A stretch of 64,000 nt of DNA from Paraburkholderia ultramafica (GTDB lineage: Bacteria > Pseudomonadota > Gammaproteobacteria > Burkholderiales > Burkholderiaceae). The notes below the pieces were generated by a model. The model worked only from the letters and a program-made list of their open reading frames with translations. It searched no databases and was not told the DNA's origin. This document shows, piece after piece, positions 35,677-45,160 of this stretch. The number at the start of each line of letters is the position of its first letter. The stretch's first letter is position 1. The translations under genes and the position numbers were made by a program. The stretch is taken from contig NZ_CADIKK010000027.1 in NCBI RefSeq assembly GCF_902859915.1, forward strand, positions 1 through 64,000. The letters are read 5' to 3'.

Positions 35677-36873
35677 TCAAGCATAACGACGTAGTCGCAT
35701 CGCAAAATCCTGCAGCGCTTTGATACCGCTCTGCTCGGCGCGATGGCACCAGTCCTGCAACTGGATCAGCAACTGATCGCGCGACGCGTTGGAGCGCTCC
35801 CACATGGCCGCGAGTTCATTGCGCATGTCGATGTAGGTCTTGAGCTTCTGGCTGTTCGCGAAAATCTGCGGCAACAGACGCTTCTGCGGCTCGTCCAGCC
35901 CCGCTTCTTCTTTATGGAACCAGGTGCGGGCACCGCGCATGACCTGATACTTTTCGCGCGCGCCGACTTCCTTCAAATGCGCGAGCTCCTGACGATATGC
36001 GCGCTTGAGCGCCTTGCCGTAGCGGGCCATCACTTCGTAGCGGTTGGCCAGCACGGCTTGCAGCGTATCCTGATCGAGCACCAGCTTGCCGGTGGTCAGA
36101 CGCGGCGTAGGCGCGACCTTCTTCACCTTGGCCAGACGGAACGCCGACATGATGCGGATGTACATCCAGCCGATATCGAACTCGTACCATTTGTTCGACA
36201 ACTTGGCCGACGTCGCATACGTATGATGATTGTTATGCAGCTCTTCACCGCCGATGATGATGCCCCACGGGAAGATGTTGGTGCTCGCATCCGACGAGTT
36301 GAAGTTGCGATAGCCCCAGAAGTGCGCGAGGCCGTTGACCACACCAGCGGCCCAGAACGGAATCCACACCATTTGCACGGCCCAGATCGTCAGACCGACG
36401 ACGCCGAACAGCGCGACGTTCAGCACCATCATCAGGCTCACGCCGAGGATCGGGTACTTGGTGTACACGTTGCGTTCCATCCAGTCGTTCGGCGTGCCGT
36501 GACTGAACTTGCGCATCGTTTCTTCGTTTTTCGCTTCGGTGCGATACAGTTCCGCGCCTTCGAGCAGCACCTTCCAGATGCCGCGCGTTTGCGGGCTGTG
36601 CGGATCTTCTTCGGTTTCGCACTTGGCGTGATGCTTGCGGTGTATCGCGGCCCATTGGCCGGTCAGCATGCCGGTGGTCATCCACAGCCAGAAGCGGAAA
36701 AAATGACTGGCGATCGGGTGCAGTTCCAGCGCGCGGTGCGCCTGGCAACGGTGCAGATAGACCGTCACTCCGATAATCGTAATGTGCGTCACGACCAGCG
36801 TATACACGACGAGTTGCCACCACGAGAAGTGCAACAGGCCGTGGGCAAGGAAAGCGAGCAAAGAATTCAACAA
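35677..36873 (-). CDS. Membrane acyl-CoA (stearoyl-type) fatty-acid desaturase
   Basis: The 398-residue di-iron membrane desaturase contains the three histidine boxes: HRCQAHR at 41-47, HRKHH at 78-82, and HNNHH at 213-217. Four hydrophobic segments surround them. TNIFPWGIIIGGEELHNNHH is typical of the delta-9 type. A soluble, Lys/Arg-rich C-terminal extension of about 150 residues (240-398) is predicted helical. It probably introduces the first double bond into acyl chains for membrane fluidity. It is monocistronic with its own terminator. Confidence 0.92.
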   Translation of the reverse strand: MLNSLLAFLAHGLLHFSWWQLVVYTLVVTHITIIGVTVYLHRCQAHRALELHPIASHFFRFWLWMTTGMLTGQWAAIHRKHHAKCETEEDPHSPQTRGIWKVLLEGAELYRTEAKNEETMRKFSHGTPNDWMERNVYTKYPILGVSLMMVLNVALFGVVGLTIWAVQMVWIPFWAAGVVNGLAHFWGYRNFNSSDASTNIFPWGIIIGGEELHNNHHTYATSAKLSNKWYEFDIGWMYIRIMSAFRLAKVKKVAPTPRLTTGKLVLDQDTLQAVLANRYEVMARYGKALKRAYRQELAHLKEVGAREKYQVMRGARTWFHKEEAGLDEPQKRLLPQIFANSQKLKTYIDMRNELAAMWERSNASRDQLLIQLQDWCHRAEQSGIKALQDFAMRLRRYA

Positions 36874-37019
36874 GGCAATTTACCTGTGGAACGAGAGACA
36901 CGAGACACACGCGAAATGCGCGTGTCAAGAAAGTGAAAGCATACAGCGGGATTGGACGACATTCTACTCGAAGCGTTCCAAGTGTTTGTAACAAATAGGG
37001 ATTTTTTGTGCGGTATCAA

Positions 37020-37064
37020 GAGAAGCAAGCCCGCCGGAGCTAAATTTAGTTCTGCCGGCGGGCT
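37020..37064 (-). terminator. Terminator after the MscS-family gene
   Basis: AGCCCGCCGG and CCGGCGGGCT (37028-37037 and 37055-37064) pair over 10 bp. On the minus strand TTGCTTCTCTT follows, a broken U-tract. Confidence 0.7.
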
Positions 37065-37075
37065 CCAGGTACCCG

Positions 37076-38437
37076 TCAGCGGGCGCTCTCCGCCTGACTG
37101 ACCGCCGGAGCGGTCATTGTTACCGGATTCAGCATCGCGTCGGCCGCATTGCCGACGATCCGCACTTCGCGTTGCGCGAAGGGAATCGAAATGTCGTGCT
37201 CGGAGAACAGACGCCAGATATTGCGGTTGACGCTCGAGCGCACGCCCGAGGTTCCGGTTGCCGCGTCCTCGATCCAGAAGCCCAGTTCGAGATTGATGCC
37301 GTCCGGGCCGAAGCTCGCCAGATAAGGCGTCGGCGCAGGCTCACGCAGCACCCGCGGAACGTCCTCGGCGGCTCGCGCGAGCAGGCTCATCGCCTGCTCG
37401 ACGTCGGACGCGTACGCGACCTGCACCGCCGCCTTCGCATAGCCGCGCGTCAGGTACGACGACTGATTCTGCACCACGTCAGTAATCAGCTTTTCATTCG
37501 GAATCAGCGTCTCGATGCCATCGAGCCCGCGCACCACCGTATAACGCGTGCGGATCTGCGTGACCCTGCCTTGCAGGCCGCTCACGTTGATCGTGTCGCC
37601 GATGCGCAGCGACCGGTCGAGCAGGATGATGAAGCCCGACACGTAGTTGCTGGCGATCTTCTGCATGCCGAAGCCTAGCCCGACGCCGAGCGCGCCGCCG
37701 AATACGCCCAGCACGGTGATGTCGATGCCGACCAGCGACAGACTGATCAACACCGCCGCCAGCACGAGAGCCGCGCGGCCGACCCGCGCCACCGCCACCT
37801 TCAGATTGGCGTCGAGCGTGGTCGAGCGCATCAGGCGGTCTTCGAACGCGGAGCCGAGCCACATCGCGACGATCATCGTGACGCCCACCCACAGCAGGCC
37901 CGTGATCAGCGAAAGCAGCGTCATGTGCGCGTTGGCGATCCGGAACTGGACGCTGCCCATCCACGCGATCACGTCGTCCTGAATGCCCATCACGGTGAGC
38001 ACCATGCCGACCCAGACGACCAGCGAGACGATCTTCTCGACGAGGAACAGCCACGGATGAATCTCGCCGTCCCGGCTGAAAACCCGTCGCGCGAAGAAAA
38101 ACACGATGTAAATCAAGCCGATGCCGAACAGCGGCACCAGCGCCAGATCCAGCAGCGACGTGTGCATGAACTGCCCGGCGATCGCCCGGGCAAGCCATAC
38201 GAGCGCCGCGCCGATCAGCGGAAAGGACGCCCGGTTCAGGCTCTCGGCGCCAAAGCGCAAGGTTTGAGAGCGCGTCGGCTGGCGCTGGTCCAGCCCGCGG
38301 CGCAAGACGCGCGCGAGCAGCCACGCAAGCGCGAGCGTCGCGAGCAGGATGCCGACCTGCCACAGCATCACGGGCTGGCCGAAGTCGCGCGCGAGGTCGC
38401 CGAACCCGAACATATGAGGAAAAATGGTGTTTCGCAT
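37076..38437 (-). CDS. MscS-family mechanosensitive ion channel
   Basis: From ATG 38437 the protein has 453 residues. Six hydrophobic segments lead to the pore helix VLGVFGGALGVGLGFGMQKI, the Gly/Ala pattern of MscS TM3. The beta-domain follows (DRSLRIGDTINVSGLQGRVT, VVRGLDGIETLIPNEKLI). It is larger than E. coli MscS (286), with an N-terminal extension of three or four helices. It probably releases solutes on osmotic downshock. The frame extends 44 codons upstream but overlaps poorly conserved sequence, and no ribosome site supports that. Confidence 0.9.
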   Translation of the reverse strand: MRNTIFPHMFGFGDLARDFGQPVMLWQVGILLATLALAWLLARVLRRGLDQRQPTRSQTLRFGAESLNRASFPLIGAALVWLARAIAGQFMHTSLLDLALVPLFGIGLIYIVFFFARRVFSRDGEIHPWLFLVEKIVSLVVWVGMVLTVMGIQDDVIAWMGSVQFRIANAHMTLLSLITGLLWVGVTMIVAMWLGSAFEDRLMRSTTLDANLKVAVARVGRAALVLAAVLISLSLVGIDITVLGVFGGALGVGLGFGMQKIASNYVSGFIILLDRSLRIGDTINVSGLQGRVTQIRTRYTVVRGLDGIETLIPNEKLITDVVQNQSSYLTRGYAKAAVQVAYASDVEQAMSLLARAAEDVPRVLREPAPTPYLASFGPDGINLELGFWIEDAATGTSGVRSSVNRNIWRLFSEHDISIPFAQREVRIVGNAADAMLNPVTMTAPAVSQAESAR

Positions 38438-38508
38438 GATGTCGCTGATATCGCCGGAGCGCGCGGTTTCAGCAACGAACCTGCGCGTGCCGGCAAAAAG
38501 CCGGTTGC

Positions 38509-39768
38509 TTAGCTCTGGCGTTCCAGCACGGCCGCGAAGAAGCCGTCGGTTGCGTGGCGGTGCGGCCACAGCGACAGGTAGTCGCCCATTTCCAGATCGA
38601 TACGCTGCTCGGCCAGCACGTCACGCACGGGCACCAGCGCAAAATCGGGATGATTGGCAAGGAACTGCTGCACCACGGCCTCGTTTTCGGCTTCCAGAAT
38701 TGAGCAGGTGGCGTAGACGAGACGGCCGCCCTTCTTCACCAGACGCGCCGCGCTCGCCAGAATCGACGCCTGCTTCGGCGCCAGTTCTGCGACCGATTCC
38801 GGCGACTGGCGCCACTTCAGGTCGGGGTTGCGGCGCAGCGTGCCCAAACCGCTGCACGGCGCATCGACCAGCACGCGGTCGATCTTGCCGGCCAGGCGCT
38901 TGATCTTCGCGTCGTGTTCGCTGTCGATCAACACCGGATTCACGTTCGACAGCCCGCTGCGCGCCAGGCGCGGGTTGAGCTTGGCCAGACGCCGCTCGGA
39001 AATGTCGAACGCGTACAGACGCCCGGTGGAGCGCATCGCCGCGCCCAGCGCCAGCGTCTTGCCGCCCGCGCCCGCGCAGAAGTCGACGATCATCTCGCCA
39101 CGCTTGGGCGCGACCAGCGAGCACAGCAACTGGCTGCCTTCGTCCTGCACTTCGAGCCAGCCGTGCTGGAACGCGTCGAGCTTGGTGAGCGGCGGCTTGC
39201 CGACCACGCGCACGCCGAACGGCGCGAACGGCGTCGCGCCGGCTTCGATGCCGGCCTTCGACAGCGCGTTCAGCACGTCGTCGCGGCTCGCCTTGATCGG
39301 GTTCGCGCGCAGATCCAGCGGCGCCGGGTAGTTCAGCGCCGCAGCCAGCTGCGCCAGTTCCGCGGCGTCGAAACGCTTGTCCAGCGCCTGACAAATCCAG
39401 TCGGGCAGATTCAGGCGAATCCGCAGCGGCAGGCTTTCCGGGTCGATCATCGAGACGTGCTCGAGCCACTTCGATTCGCTATCCGACACGAACGGCTTGA
39501 GCGCCGAGCGCCCCGCCGTCTGCATCAGACCCAGCAAGGCCATGCGCCGCGCCGGGCTGCCCGCGCCGCTTTCGGCGAGGTGGGCGAATTCCATCCGGCG
39601 GCGCAACACGGCGAACACCGCCTCGGCGATCACGCCGCGCTCGCCGTGTCCGAGCTTCGGATGGGCGCGGAAAAAGCGGCTGGTGGTGGCGTCGGCGGGG
39701 CCGTTGAGTTTCAGGACTTCAGCCAGCAAAGTCTCGGTTTGTCCAATCAAAAAACCATGCAATCTCAT
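38509..39768 (-). CDS. RsmB-family rRNA (cytosine-C5) methyltransferase
   Basis: The 419-residue SAM-dependent enzyme has the NOL1/NOP2/Sun fold. SAM is bound by VDFCAGAGGKTLALGAAM, followed by YAFDISERRL. The two catalytic cysteines are in DAPCSGLGTLRRNPDLKW and ATCSILEAENE. The N-terminal 140 residues resemble the RsmB accessory region. The target is probably a cytosine in 16S rRNA, but this paralogue could modify another position. ATG 39768 overlaps the purN stop by four bases. Confidence 0.88.
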   Translation of the reverse strand: MRLHGFLIGQTETLLAEVLKLNGPADATTSRFFRAHPKLGHGERGVIAEAVFAVLRRRMEFAHLAESGAGSPARRMALLGLMQTAGRSALKPFVSDSESKWLEHVSMIDPESLPLRIRLNLPDWICQALDKRFDAAELAQLAAALNYPAPLDLRANPIKASRDDVLNALSKAGIEAGATPFAPFGVRVVGKPPLTKLDAFQHGWLEVQDEGSQLLCSLVAPKRGEMIVDFCAGAGGKTLALGAAMRSTGRLYAFDISERRLAKLNPRLARSGLSNVNPVLIDSEHDAKIKRLAGKIDRVLVDAPCSGLGTLRRNPDLKWRQSPESVAELAPKQASILASAARLVKKGGRLVYATCSILEAENEAVVQQFLANHPDFALVPVRDVLAEQRIDLEMGDYLSLWPHRHATDGFFAAVLERQS

Positions 39769-40418
39769 ACGCCCTCTCCGGCGGTGTGACCGGCAAAGAG
39801 CCATTGCGGCTCCGGCGGCGTAAGCGTGACGCGCAGGCCGTCGAGCGCAAGACGCCCTTCGACGAACCAGCGCACCGCGCGTGGATAAATAATATGTTCG
39901 GTTGCCAGCACGCGTTCGGCAAGCGTGGCGGGCGTGTCGCCGGTTTCCACGGGGACCGCCGCCTGCACGACGATCGGCCCGTGATCCAGCTGCGACGTGA
40001 CAAAATGCACCGACGCGCCGTGCAGCCGCACGCCCGCGTCGAGCGCCTGCTGATGGGTTTTCAGACCCGGAAAGCTCGGCAGCAGCGATGGATGCACGTT
40101 CAGCATGCGTCCGGCGTAGTGATCGACGAAACCTGGCGTGAGCACCCGCATGAAGCCGGCGAGCACCACCAGATCCGGCGCGAAACCGTCGATTTCTTTG
40201 GCGAGCGCGGCGTCGAAGCTGTCGCGCCCGGAAAACTGGCGGTGATCGACCACCGCCGTGGCAATGCCGTGCGACGCCGCGAACGCAAGACCCGCGGCAT
40301 CAGGACGGTTGGCAATCACGGCGGCGACTTGCGCCGGCCAGCCTTCGGCCGAACAGGCGCGAACGATGGCTTCCATGTTGCTTCCCCGCCCCGAAATCAG
40401 GATGACGAGTTTTTTCAT
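39765..40418 (-). CDS. purN: Phosphoribosylglycinamide formyltransferase PurN
   Basis: This 217-residue enzyme transfers a formyl group from 10-formyl-THF to GAR in purine synthesis. KLVILISGRGSNMEAIVRA opens the fold. The active-site Asn/His pair is in MLNVHPSLLPSFPGLKTHQQ, and Asp in TSQLDHGPIV. The length is close to E. coli (212). It overlaps the methyltransferase gene and is divergent from ribF. Confidence 0.96.
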   Translation of the reverse strand: MKKLVILISGRGSNMEAIVRACSAEGWPAQVAAVIANRPDAAGLAFAASHGIATAVVDHRQFSGRDSFDAALAKEIDGFAPDLVVLAGFMRVLTPGFVDHYAGRMLNVHPSLLPSFPGLKTHQQALDAGVRLHGASVHFVTSQLDHGPIVVQAAVPVETGDTPATLAERVLATEHIIYPRAVRWFVEGRLALDGLRVTLTPPEPQWLFAGHTAGEGV

Positions 40419-40484
40419 GCGCGGATTTTATCATTCGGCAACACCTAAACCGCGACGCGAGAGCCGTCTGCTGCGCCGAGCGTT

Positions 40485-40490
40485 TATAAT
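40485..40490 (+). promoter_or_regulatory. -10 box upstream of ribF
   Basis: A consensus TATAAT stands 45 bases before the ribF GTG. The -35 region is weak. Because transcription would start near 40497, it argues against a TTG start at 40494. Confidence 0.45.
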
Positions 40491-40535
40491 CGTTTGTTTT
40501 GCGGCATCCCGGCCGCCCTACTGCAACCCGCTATC

Positions 40536-41531
40536 GTGAGAGTCTTCCGCGGTCTTCCCAATGCTGAAAGCCGTGCGCCCTGCGCACTGACCATCGGCAA
40601 CTTCGACGGTGTCCACCGCGGCCATCAGGCTTTGCTCGCCCATGTGCGCGCGGCCGCCGATGCGCGCGGCCTGCCCGTCTGCGTGATGACCTTCGAGCCG
40701 CACCCGCGCGAGTTCTTCAATCCGGCCGGCGCGCCGCCGCGCATCGCGATGCTGCGCGACAAGCTGGAGGCGCTGCGCACCAACGGCGTCGACCGGGTGG
40801 TGGTCGAGCACTTCAATCACACTTTCGCGAGCCAGTCGCCGGATGCGTTCGTGGAACGGATCATCGTCAACGGGCTGCACGCGCGCTGGGTGATGATCGG
40901 CGACGACTTCCGCTACGGCGCAAAGCGCGCGGGCGACTTTGCGTCACTGAAGGCGGCGGGCCAGCAGTATGGCTTCGAAGTCGAACAGATGGCCACGGTC
41001 GCCGATCCGTCGGGCGCGCGCATTTCCAGTTCCGGCGTGCGCGCGGCGCTGGTGGCGGGCGACCTCGACGCGGCGCGCGCCGCGCTGGGCCGCGATTACC
41101 TGATCAGCGGCCACGTCGTGCACGGCATGAAGCTCGGCCGCGATCTCGGTTTCCCCACGCTCAATCTGCCGATCGCCCACAAGCGCCCGGCGCTTGCCGG
41201 CATTTTCGTCGTGCGCGTGCACGGCGTGGCGGACCAACCGCTGCCGGGTGTCGCAAGCCTCGGCCTGCGCCCCACCGTGGACGACTCCGGCCGCGTGCTG
41301 CTCGAAGTGCACCTGCTCGACTGGCACGGCGACGCGTATGGCAAGCTCGTGCGCATCGAATTTCTGAAGAAGCTGCGCGACGAGGAAAAATTCGTCGACC
41401 TCGAAACGCTGACCGCCGCCATTGCGCGCGACGTCGCCAATGCGCGCGCGTGGTTCGCGGCCGTCGGCGCCGGCACGCCGGGCAGCCGCTCCACCGGTTT
41501 CGCCACCTCGGCCACCGACCGAATTAGATAG
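40536..41531 (+). CDS. ribF: Bifunctional riboflavin kinase/FAD synthetase RibF
   Basis: The 331-residue enzyme makes FMN and then FAD. The N-terminal adenylyltransferase has LTIGNFDGVHRGHQALL and VMTFEPHPREFF, with the ISSSGVR motif near residue 165. The C-terminal kinase has GRDLGFPTLNLP and SLGLRPTVDDSG. GTG 40536 gives MRVFRGLP, a normal RibF start. The gene precedes ileS-lspA, a common order in proteobacteria. Confidence 0.96.
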   Translation: MRVFRGLPNAESRAPCALTIGNFDGVHRGHQALLAHVRAAADARGLPVCVMTFEPHPREFFNPAGAPPRIAMLRDKLEALRTNGVDRVVVEHFNHTFASQSPDAFVERIIVNGLHARWVMIGDDFRYGAKRAGDFASLKAAGQQYGFEVEQMATVADPSGARISSSGVRAALVAGDLDAARAALGRDYLISGHVVHGMKLGRDLGFPTLNLPIAHKRPALAGIFVVRVHGVADQPLPGVASLGLRPTVDDSGRVLLEVHLLDWHGDAYGKLVRIEFLKKLRDEEKFVDLETLTAAIARDVANARAWFAAVGAGTPGSRSTGFATSATDRIR

Positions 41532-41701
41532 CCGCCGCGGTACGGGCGAGCGCTTAAGCGCCGCGTGTACCGTCGCCGCGCGCATCGAAAGGCGTCCGTG
41601 GATCACGCGACATGCCTGCCGGGCGCGCCCAACAACGCCCTCGCGCATTGTGCGCAACCCGCGCGCCGCTGCGCATAGAACGAATTCACCGCGACCACAT
41701 C

Positions 41702-44539
41702 ATGAGCAACAAGAAAGCCGATTCGAAACCGCAGTCACGCTACCCGGTGAACCTGCTCGACACGCCGTTTCCGATGCGCGGCGATCTGCCCAAGCGCGAG
41801 CCGCAATGGGTCAAGGACTGGCAGGAACGCAAGGTCTACGAGAAGATCCGCGCCGCCAGCAAGGGCCGTAAGAAGTTCATCCTGCACGACGGCCCGCCGT
41901 ATGCGAACGGCGACATCCACCTCGGCCACGCGGTGAACAAGATCCTCAAGGACATGATCGTCAAGGCGCGCAATCTGGCGGGCTTCGACGCAGTCTACGT
42001 GCCGGGCTGGGACTGCCACGGCATGCCGATCGAAATCCAGATCGAAAAGCAGTTCGGCAAGTCGCTGCCGGCGGCCGAAGTGATGCAGAAGGCGCGTGCC
42101 TACGCGACCGAACAGATCGAGAAGCAGAAGGTCGGCTTCCGGCGTCTGGGCGTGCTCGGCGACTGGGACAATCCGTACAGGACGATGAACTTCGCGAACG
42201 AAGCCGGCGAAATCCGCGCGCTCGCGAAGATCATGGAAAAGGGCTACGTGTTCCGCGGCCTGAAGCCGGTCAACTGGTGTTTCGACTGCGGCTCGGCTTT
42301 GGCTGAAGCGGAAGTCGAGTACAAGGACAAGACCGATCCGACCATCGACGTGCTGTTCGGCTTCGCCGAGCCGGAAAAGACTGCGCAGGCGTTCGGTCTG
42401 AAGGCGCTGCCGCGCAACGAAGGTGGCATCGTGATCTGGACCACCACGCCGTGGACCATCCCCGCCAACCAGGCGCTGAACCTGCATCCGGAAATCGTTT
42501 ATGCGCTGGTCGATACGCCACGCGGCCTGCTGATCCTCGCGCAGGAGCGCGTCGAAGCGTGCCTGAAGCAATACGGGCTGGAAGGCGCGATCGTCGCCAC
42601 CACGCTGGGCGAGAACCTCGTCAACCTGCGCTTCAACCATCCGCTGGCGTCCGCGCATCCGGCCTACAAGCGCACCGCGCCGGTCTATCTCGGCGACTAC
42701 GTGACGACCGAATCCGGTACGGGTGTCGTGCACTCGTCGCCGGCGTACGGCGTGGAAGACTTCGTGTCGTGCAAGGCGCACGGCATGGCCGACTCCGACA
42801 TCATCAATCCGGTGATGGGCGACGGCCGCTACATCGAATCGCTCGCGCTGTTCGGCGGGCTGTCGATCTGGGCGGCCAATCCGCAGATCGTCGAAGCGCT
42901 GCAAGGCGCCGGCGCGCTGCTGCGCACCGAGAAGTACACGCACAGCTACATGCACTGCTGGCGCCACAAGACGCCGATCATCTATCGTGCGACGTCGCAA
43001 TGGTTCGCCGGCATGGACGTGAAGCCGAACGACACCGACAAGACCCTGCGCGAGACCGCGCTCGAAGGCATCGAAAACACCGCGTTCTATCCGGCGTGGG
43101 GCAAGCAGCGCCTGTTCAGCATGATCGCCAACCGCCCCGACTGGACGCTGTCGCGCCAGCGCCAATGGGGCGTGCCGATGGCGTTCTTCGTGCACAAGGA
43201 AACCGGCGAGCTGCATCCGCGTACCCAGGAATTGCTCGAAGAAGTCGCGCAACGCGTCGAGAAGGCCGGCATCGAAGCGTGGCAAACGCTTGACCCGCGC
43301 GAACTGATCGGCGACGACGCCAACATGTACGAGAAGAACCGCGACACGCTCGACGTGTGGTTCGATTCGGGCACCACCCACTGGCACGTTCTGCGCGGCT
43401 CGCATAAGGACGAACTGCAATTCCCGGCCGACCTGTATCTGGAAGGCTCGGACCAGCACCGCGGCTGGTTCCACTCGTCGCTGCTGACCGCGTCGATGCT
43501 CGACGGCCGCCCGCCGTACAACGCGCTGCTGACCCACGGCTTCACCGTCGACGGCGAAGGCCGCAAGATGAGCAAGTCGCTCGGCAACGGCATCGACCCG
43601 CACGAAGTGGCGAACCGCCTCGGCGCGGAAATCATCCGCCTGTGGATCGCGTCGACCGATTACTCAGGCGAACTGGCGATCTCCGAAGAAATCCTGAAGC
43701 GCGTCACCGAAAGCTATCGCCGCATCCGCAACACGCTGCGCTTCCTGCTCGCGAATCTGTCGGACTTCGACTTCGCCCAACACGCGCGTCCGGTGGAAGA
43801 CTGGCTCGAAATCGACCGCTATGCGGTGGCGCTGTCGGCGAACCTGCAAAACGACATCCTTTCGCATTACGAGAAGTACGAGTTCCATCCGGTGGTCGCG
43901 AAGCTGCAAACGTTCTGCTCGGAAGACCTTGGCGGCTTCTATCTGGACGTGCTGAAAGACCGTCTCTACACCACCGCGGCGGACTCTGTCGCGCGCCGTT
44001 CGGCGCAGACCGCGCTGTATCACATCGCGCACGGTCTGCTGCGCCTGATGGCGCCGTTCCTGTCGTTCACCGCGGAAGAAGCGTGGAAGGTATTTCAGCC
44101 GAACAGTGAAACGATCTTCACCGAGACCTATCATGCGTTCCCGGCCGTGCCGAACGCGGGCGAGCTGCTCGACAAATGGACGCTGTTGCGCGCCGCGCGC
44201 AGCGACGTGACAAAGGCGCTGGAAGAAGCGCGCGTCGCGAACCTGATCGGCTCGTCGCTGCAGGCGGAAGTCGAAATCCGCGCGAGCGGCGCGCGTTACG
44301 ACGCGCTCGCGAGCCTCGACGACGACCTGAAGTTCGTGCTGATCACGTCGGCCGCGAACGTCGCCAAGGTCGATAGCGAAGCGGAAGAAGGCGTCGAAGT
44401 CATCGCCTCGAAGTACCTGAAGTGCGAACGCTGCTGGCACTATCGCGCGGACGTCGGCGCGAACGCGGAGCACCCCACGCTGTGCGGCCGCTGCTTCAGC
44501 AACCTGTTCGGCAACGGCGAAACGAGGAGCGCGGCATAA
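41702..44539 (+). CDS. ileS: Isoleucyl-tRNA synthetase
   Basis: The 945-residue class I synthetase charges tRNA-Ile. The HIGH motif appears as GDIHLGHAVNKILKD and the KMSKS motif as GRKMSKSLGNGIDP. TTPWTIPANQALNLHPEI belongs to the editing domain. The C-terminal zinc finger is CERCWHYRADVG followed by CGRCFSNLFG. ATG 41702 is chosen because the SNKKADSKPQSRYPVNLLDT start is typical. The stop overlaps lspA by one base. Confidence 0.98.
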   Translation: MSNKKADSKPQSRYPVNLLDTPFPMRGDLPKREPQWVKDWQERKVYEKIRAASKGRKKFILHDGPPYANGDIHLGHAVNKILKDMIVKARNLAGFDAVYVPGWDCHGMPIEIQIEKQFGKSLPAAEVMQKARAYATEQIEKQKVGFRRLGVLGDWDNPYRTMNFANEAGEIRALAKIMEKGYVFRGLKPVNWCFDCGSALAEAEVEYKDKTDPTIDVLFGFAEPEKTAQAFGLKALPRNEGGIVIWTTTPWTIPANQALNLHPEIVYALVDTPRGLLILAQERVEACLKQYGLEGAIVATTLGENLVNLRFNHPLASAHPAYKRTAPVYLGDYVTTESGTGVVHSSPAYGVEDFVSCKAHGMADSDIINPVMGDGRYIESLALFGGLSIWAANPQIVEALQGAGALLRTEKYTHSYMHCWRHKTPIIYRATSQWFAGMDVKPNDTDKTLRETALEGIENTAFYPAWGKQRLFSMIANRPDWTLSRQRQWGVPMAFFVHKETGELHPRTQELLEEVAQRVEKAGIEAWQTLDPRELIGDDANMYEKNRDTLDVWFDSGTTHWHVLRGSHKDELQFPADLYLEGSDQHRGWFHSSLLTASMLDGRPPYNALLTHGFTVDGEGRKMSKSLGNGIDPHEVANRLGAEIIRLWIASTDYSGELAISEEILKRVTESYRRIRNTLRFLLANLSDFDFAQHARPVEDWLEIDRYAVALSANLQNDILSHYEKYEFHPVVAKLQTFCSEDLGGFYLDVLKDRLYTTAADSVARRSAQTALYHIAHGLLRLMAPFLSFTAEEAWKVFQPNSETIFTETYHAFPAVPNAGELLDKWTLLRAARSDVTKALEEARVANLIGSSLQAEVEIRASGARYDALASLDDDLKFVLITSAANVAKVDSEAEEGVEVIASKYLKCERCWHYRADVGANAEHPTLCGRCFSNLFGNGETRSAA

Positions 44540-45045
44540 TGGCGAGAACCGTGTCGAAAACGTCCACCGGAAGCAGTTCGCTGGCGCCCTGGCTGGGCAT
44601 CGCGCTGATCGTCATCCTGTTCGACCAGTTGACGAAAATCGCGGTGCAGAAGGTGTTCGCCTACGGTGTTCCGCATGAGGTCACGCCGTTTTTCAACCTG
44701 GTACTGGTGTACAACCGCGGCGCGGCATTCAGCTTCCTCGCGATGGCGGGCGGCTGGCAACGTTGGGCGTTCACCGCGCTCGGCGTGGTCGCCGCACTGG
44801 TGATCTGCTATCTGCTCAAGCGTCACGGCGGCCAGAAGATGTTCTGCACGGCGCTCTCGCTGATTCTGGGCGGCGCGCTCGGTAATGTGATCGACCGGCT
44901 CGCATATGGCCACGTGATCGACTTCCTCGATTTCCACGTGCGCGCGTGGCACTGGCCGGCGTTCAATCTCGCCGACAGCGCGATCACGATCGGCGCGATC
45001 CTGCTCGTGGTCGACGAGTTGCGGCGCGTGCGCCGCACACGCTAA
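44539..45045 (+). CDS. lspA: Lipoprotein signal peptidase LspA
   Basis: This inner-membrane aspartic protease of 168 residues removes lipoprotein signal peptides. Four helices are visible. The two catalytic Asp are in GALGNVIDRLAYGHVIDFLD and FNLADSAITIG, and FFNLVLVYNRGAAFSFL is conserved. It overlaps ileS (TAATG). Lipoproteins in this window, such as LivK and the efflux channel, would be its substrates. Confidence 0.97.
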   Translation: MARTVSKTSTGSSSLAPWLGIALIVILFDQLTKIAVQKVFAYGVPHEVTPFFNLVLVYNRGAAFSFLAMAGGWQRWAFTALGVVAALVICYLLKRHGGQKMFCTALSLILGGALGNVIDRLAYGHVIDFLDFHVRAWHWPAFNLADSAITIGAILLVVDELRRVRRTR

Positions 45046-45160
45046 CGTCACGGACGCGAGGCGCCGACGTCCGCGCTTCGCGTCCGGTTTGAAAGGCGCG
45101 GCGGCGGGGGTGCAACGCCCCGCCCTGCCGCCCGCCACCACGCTTTGTCGGAGGCTTTCG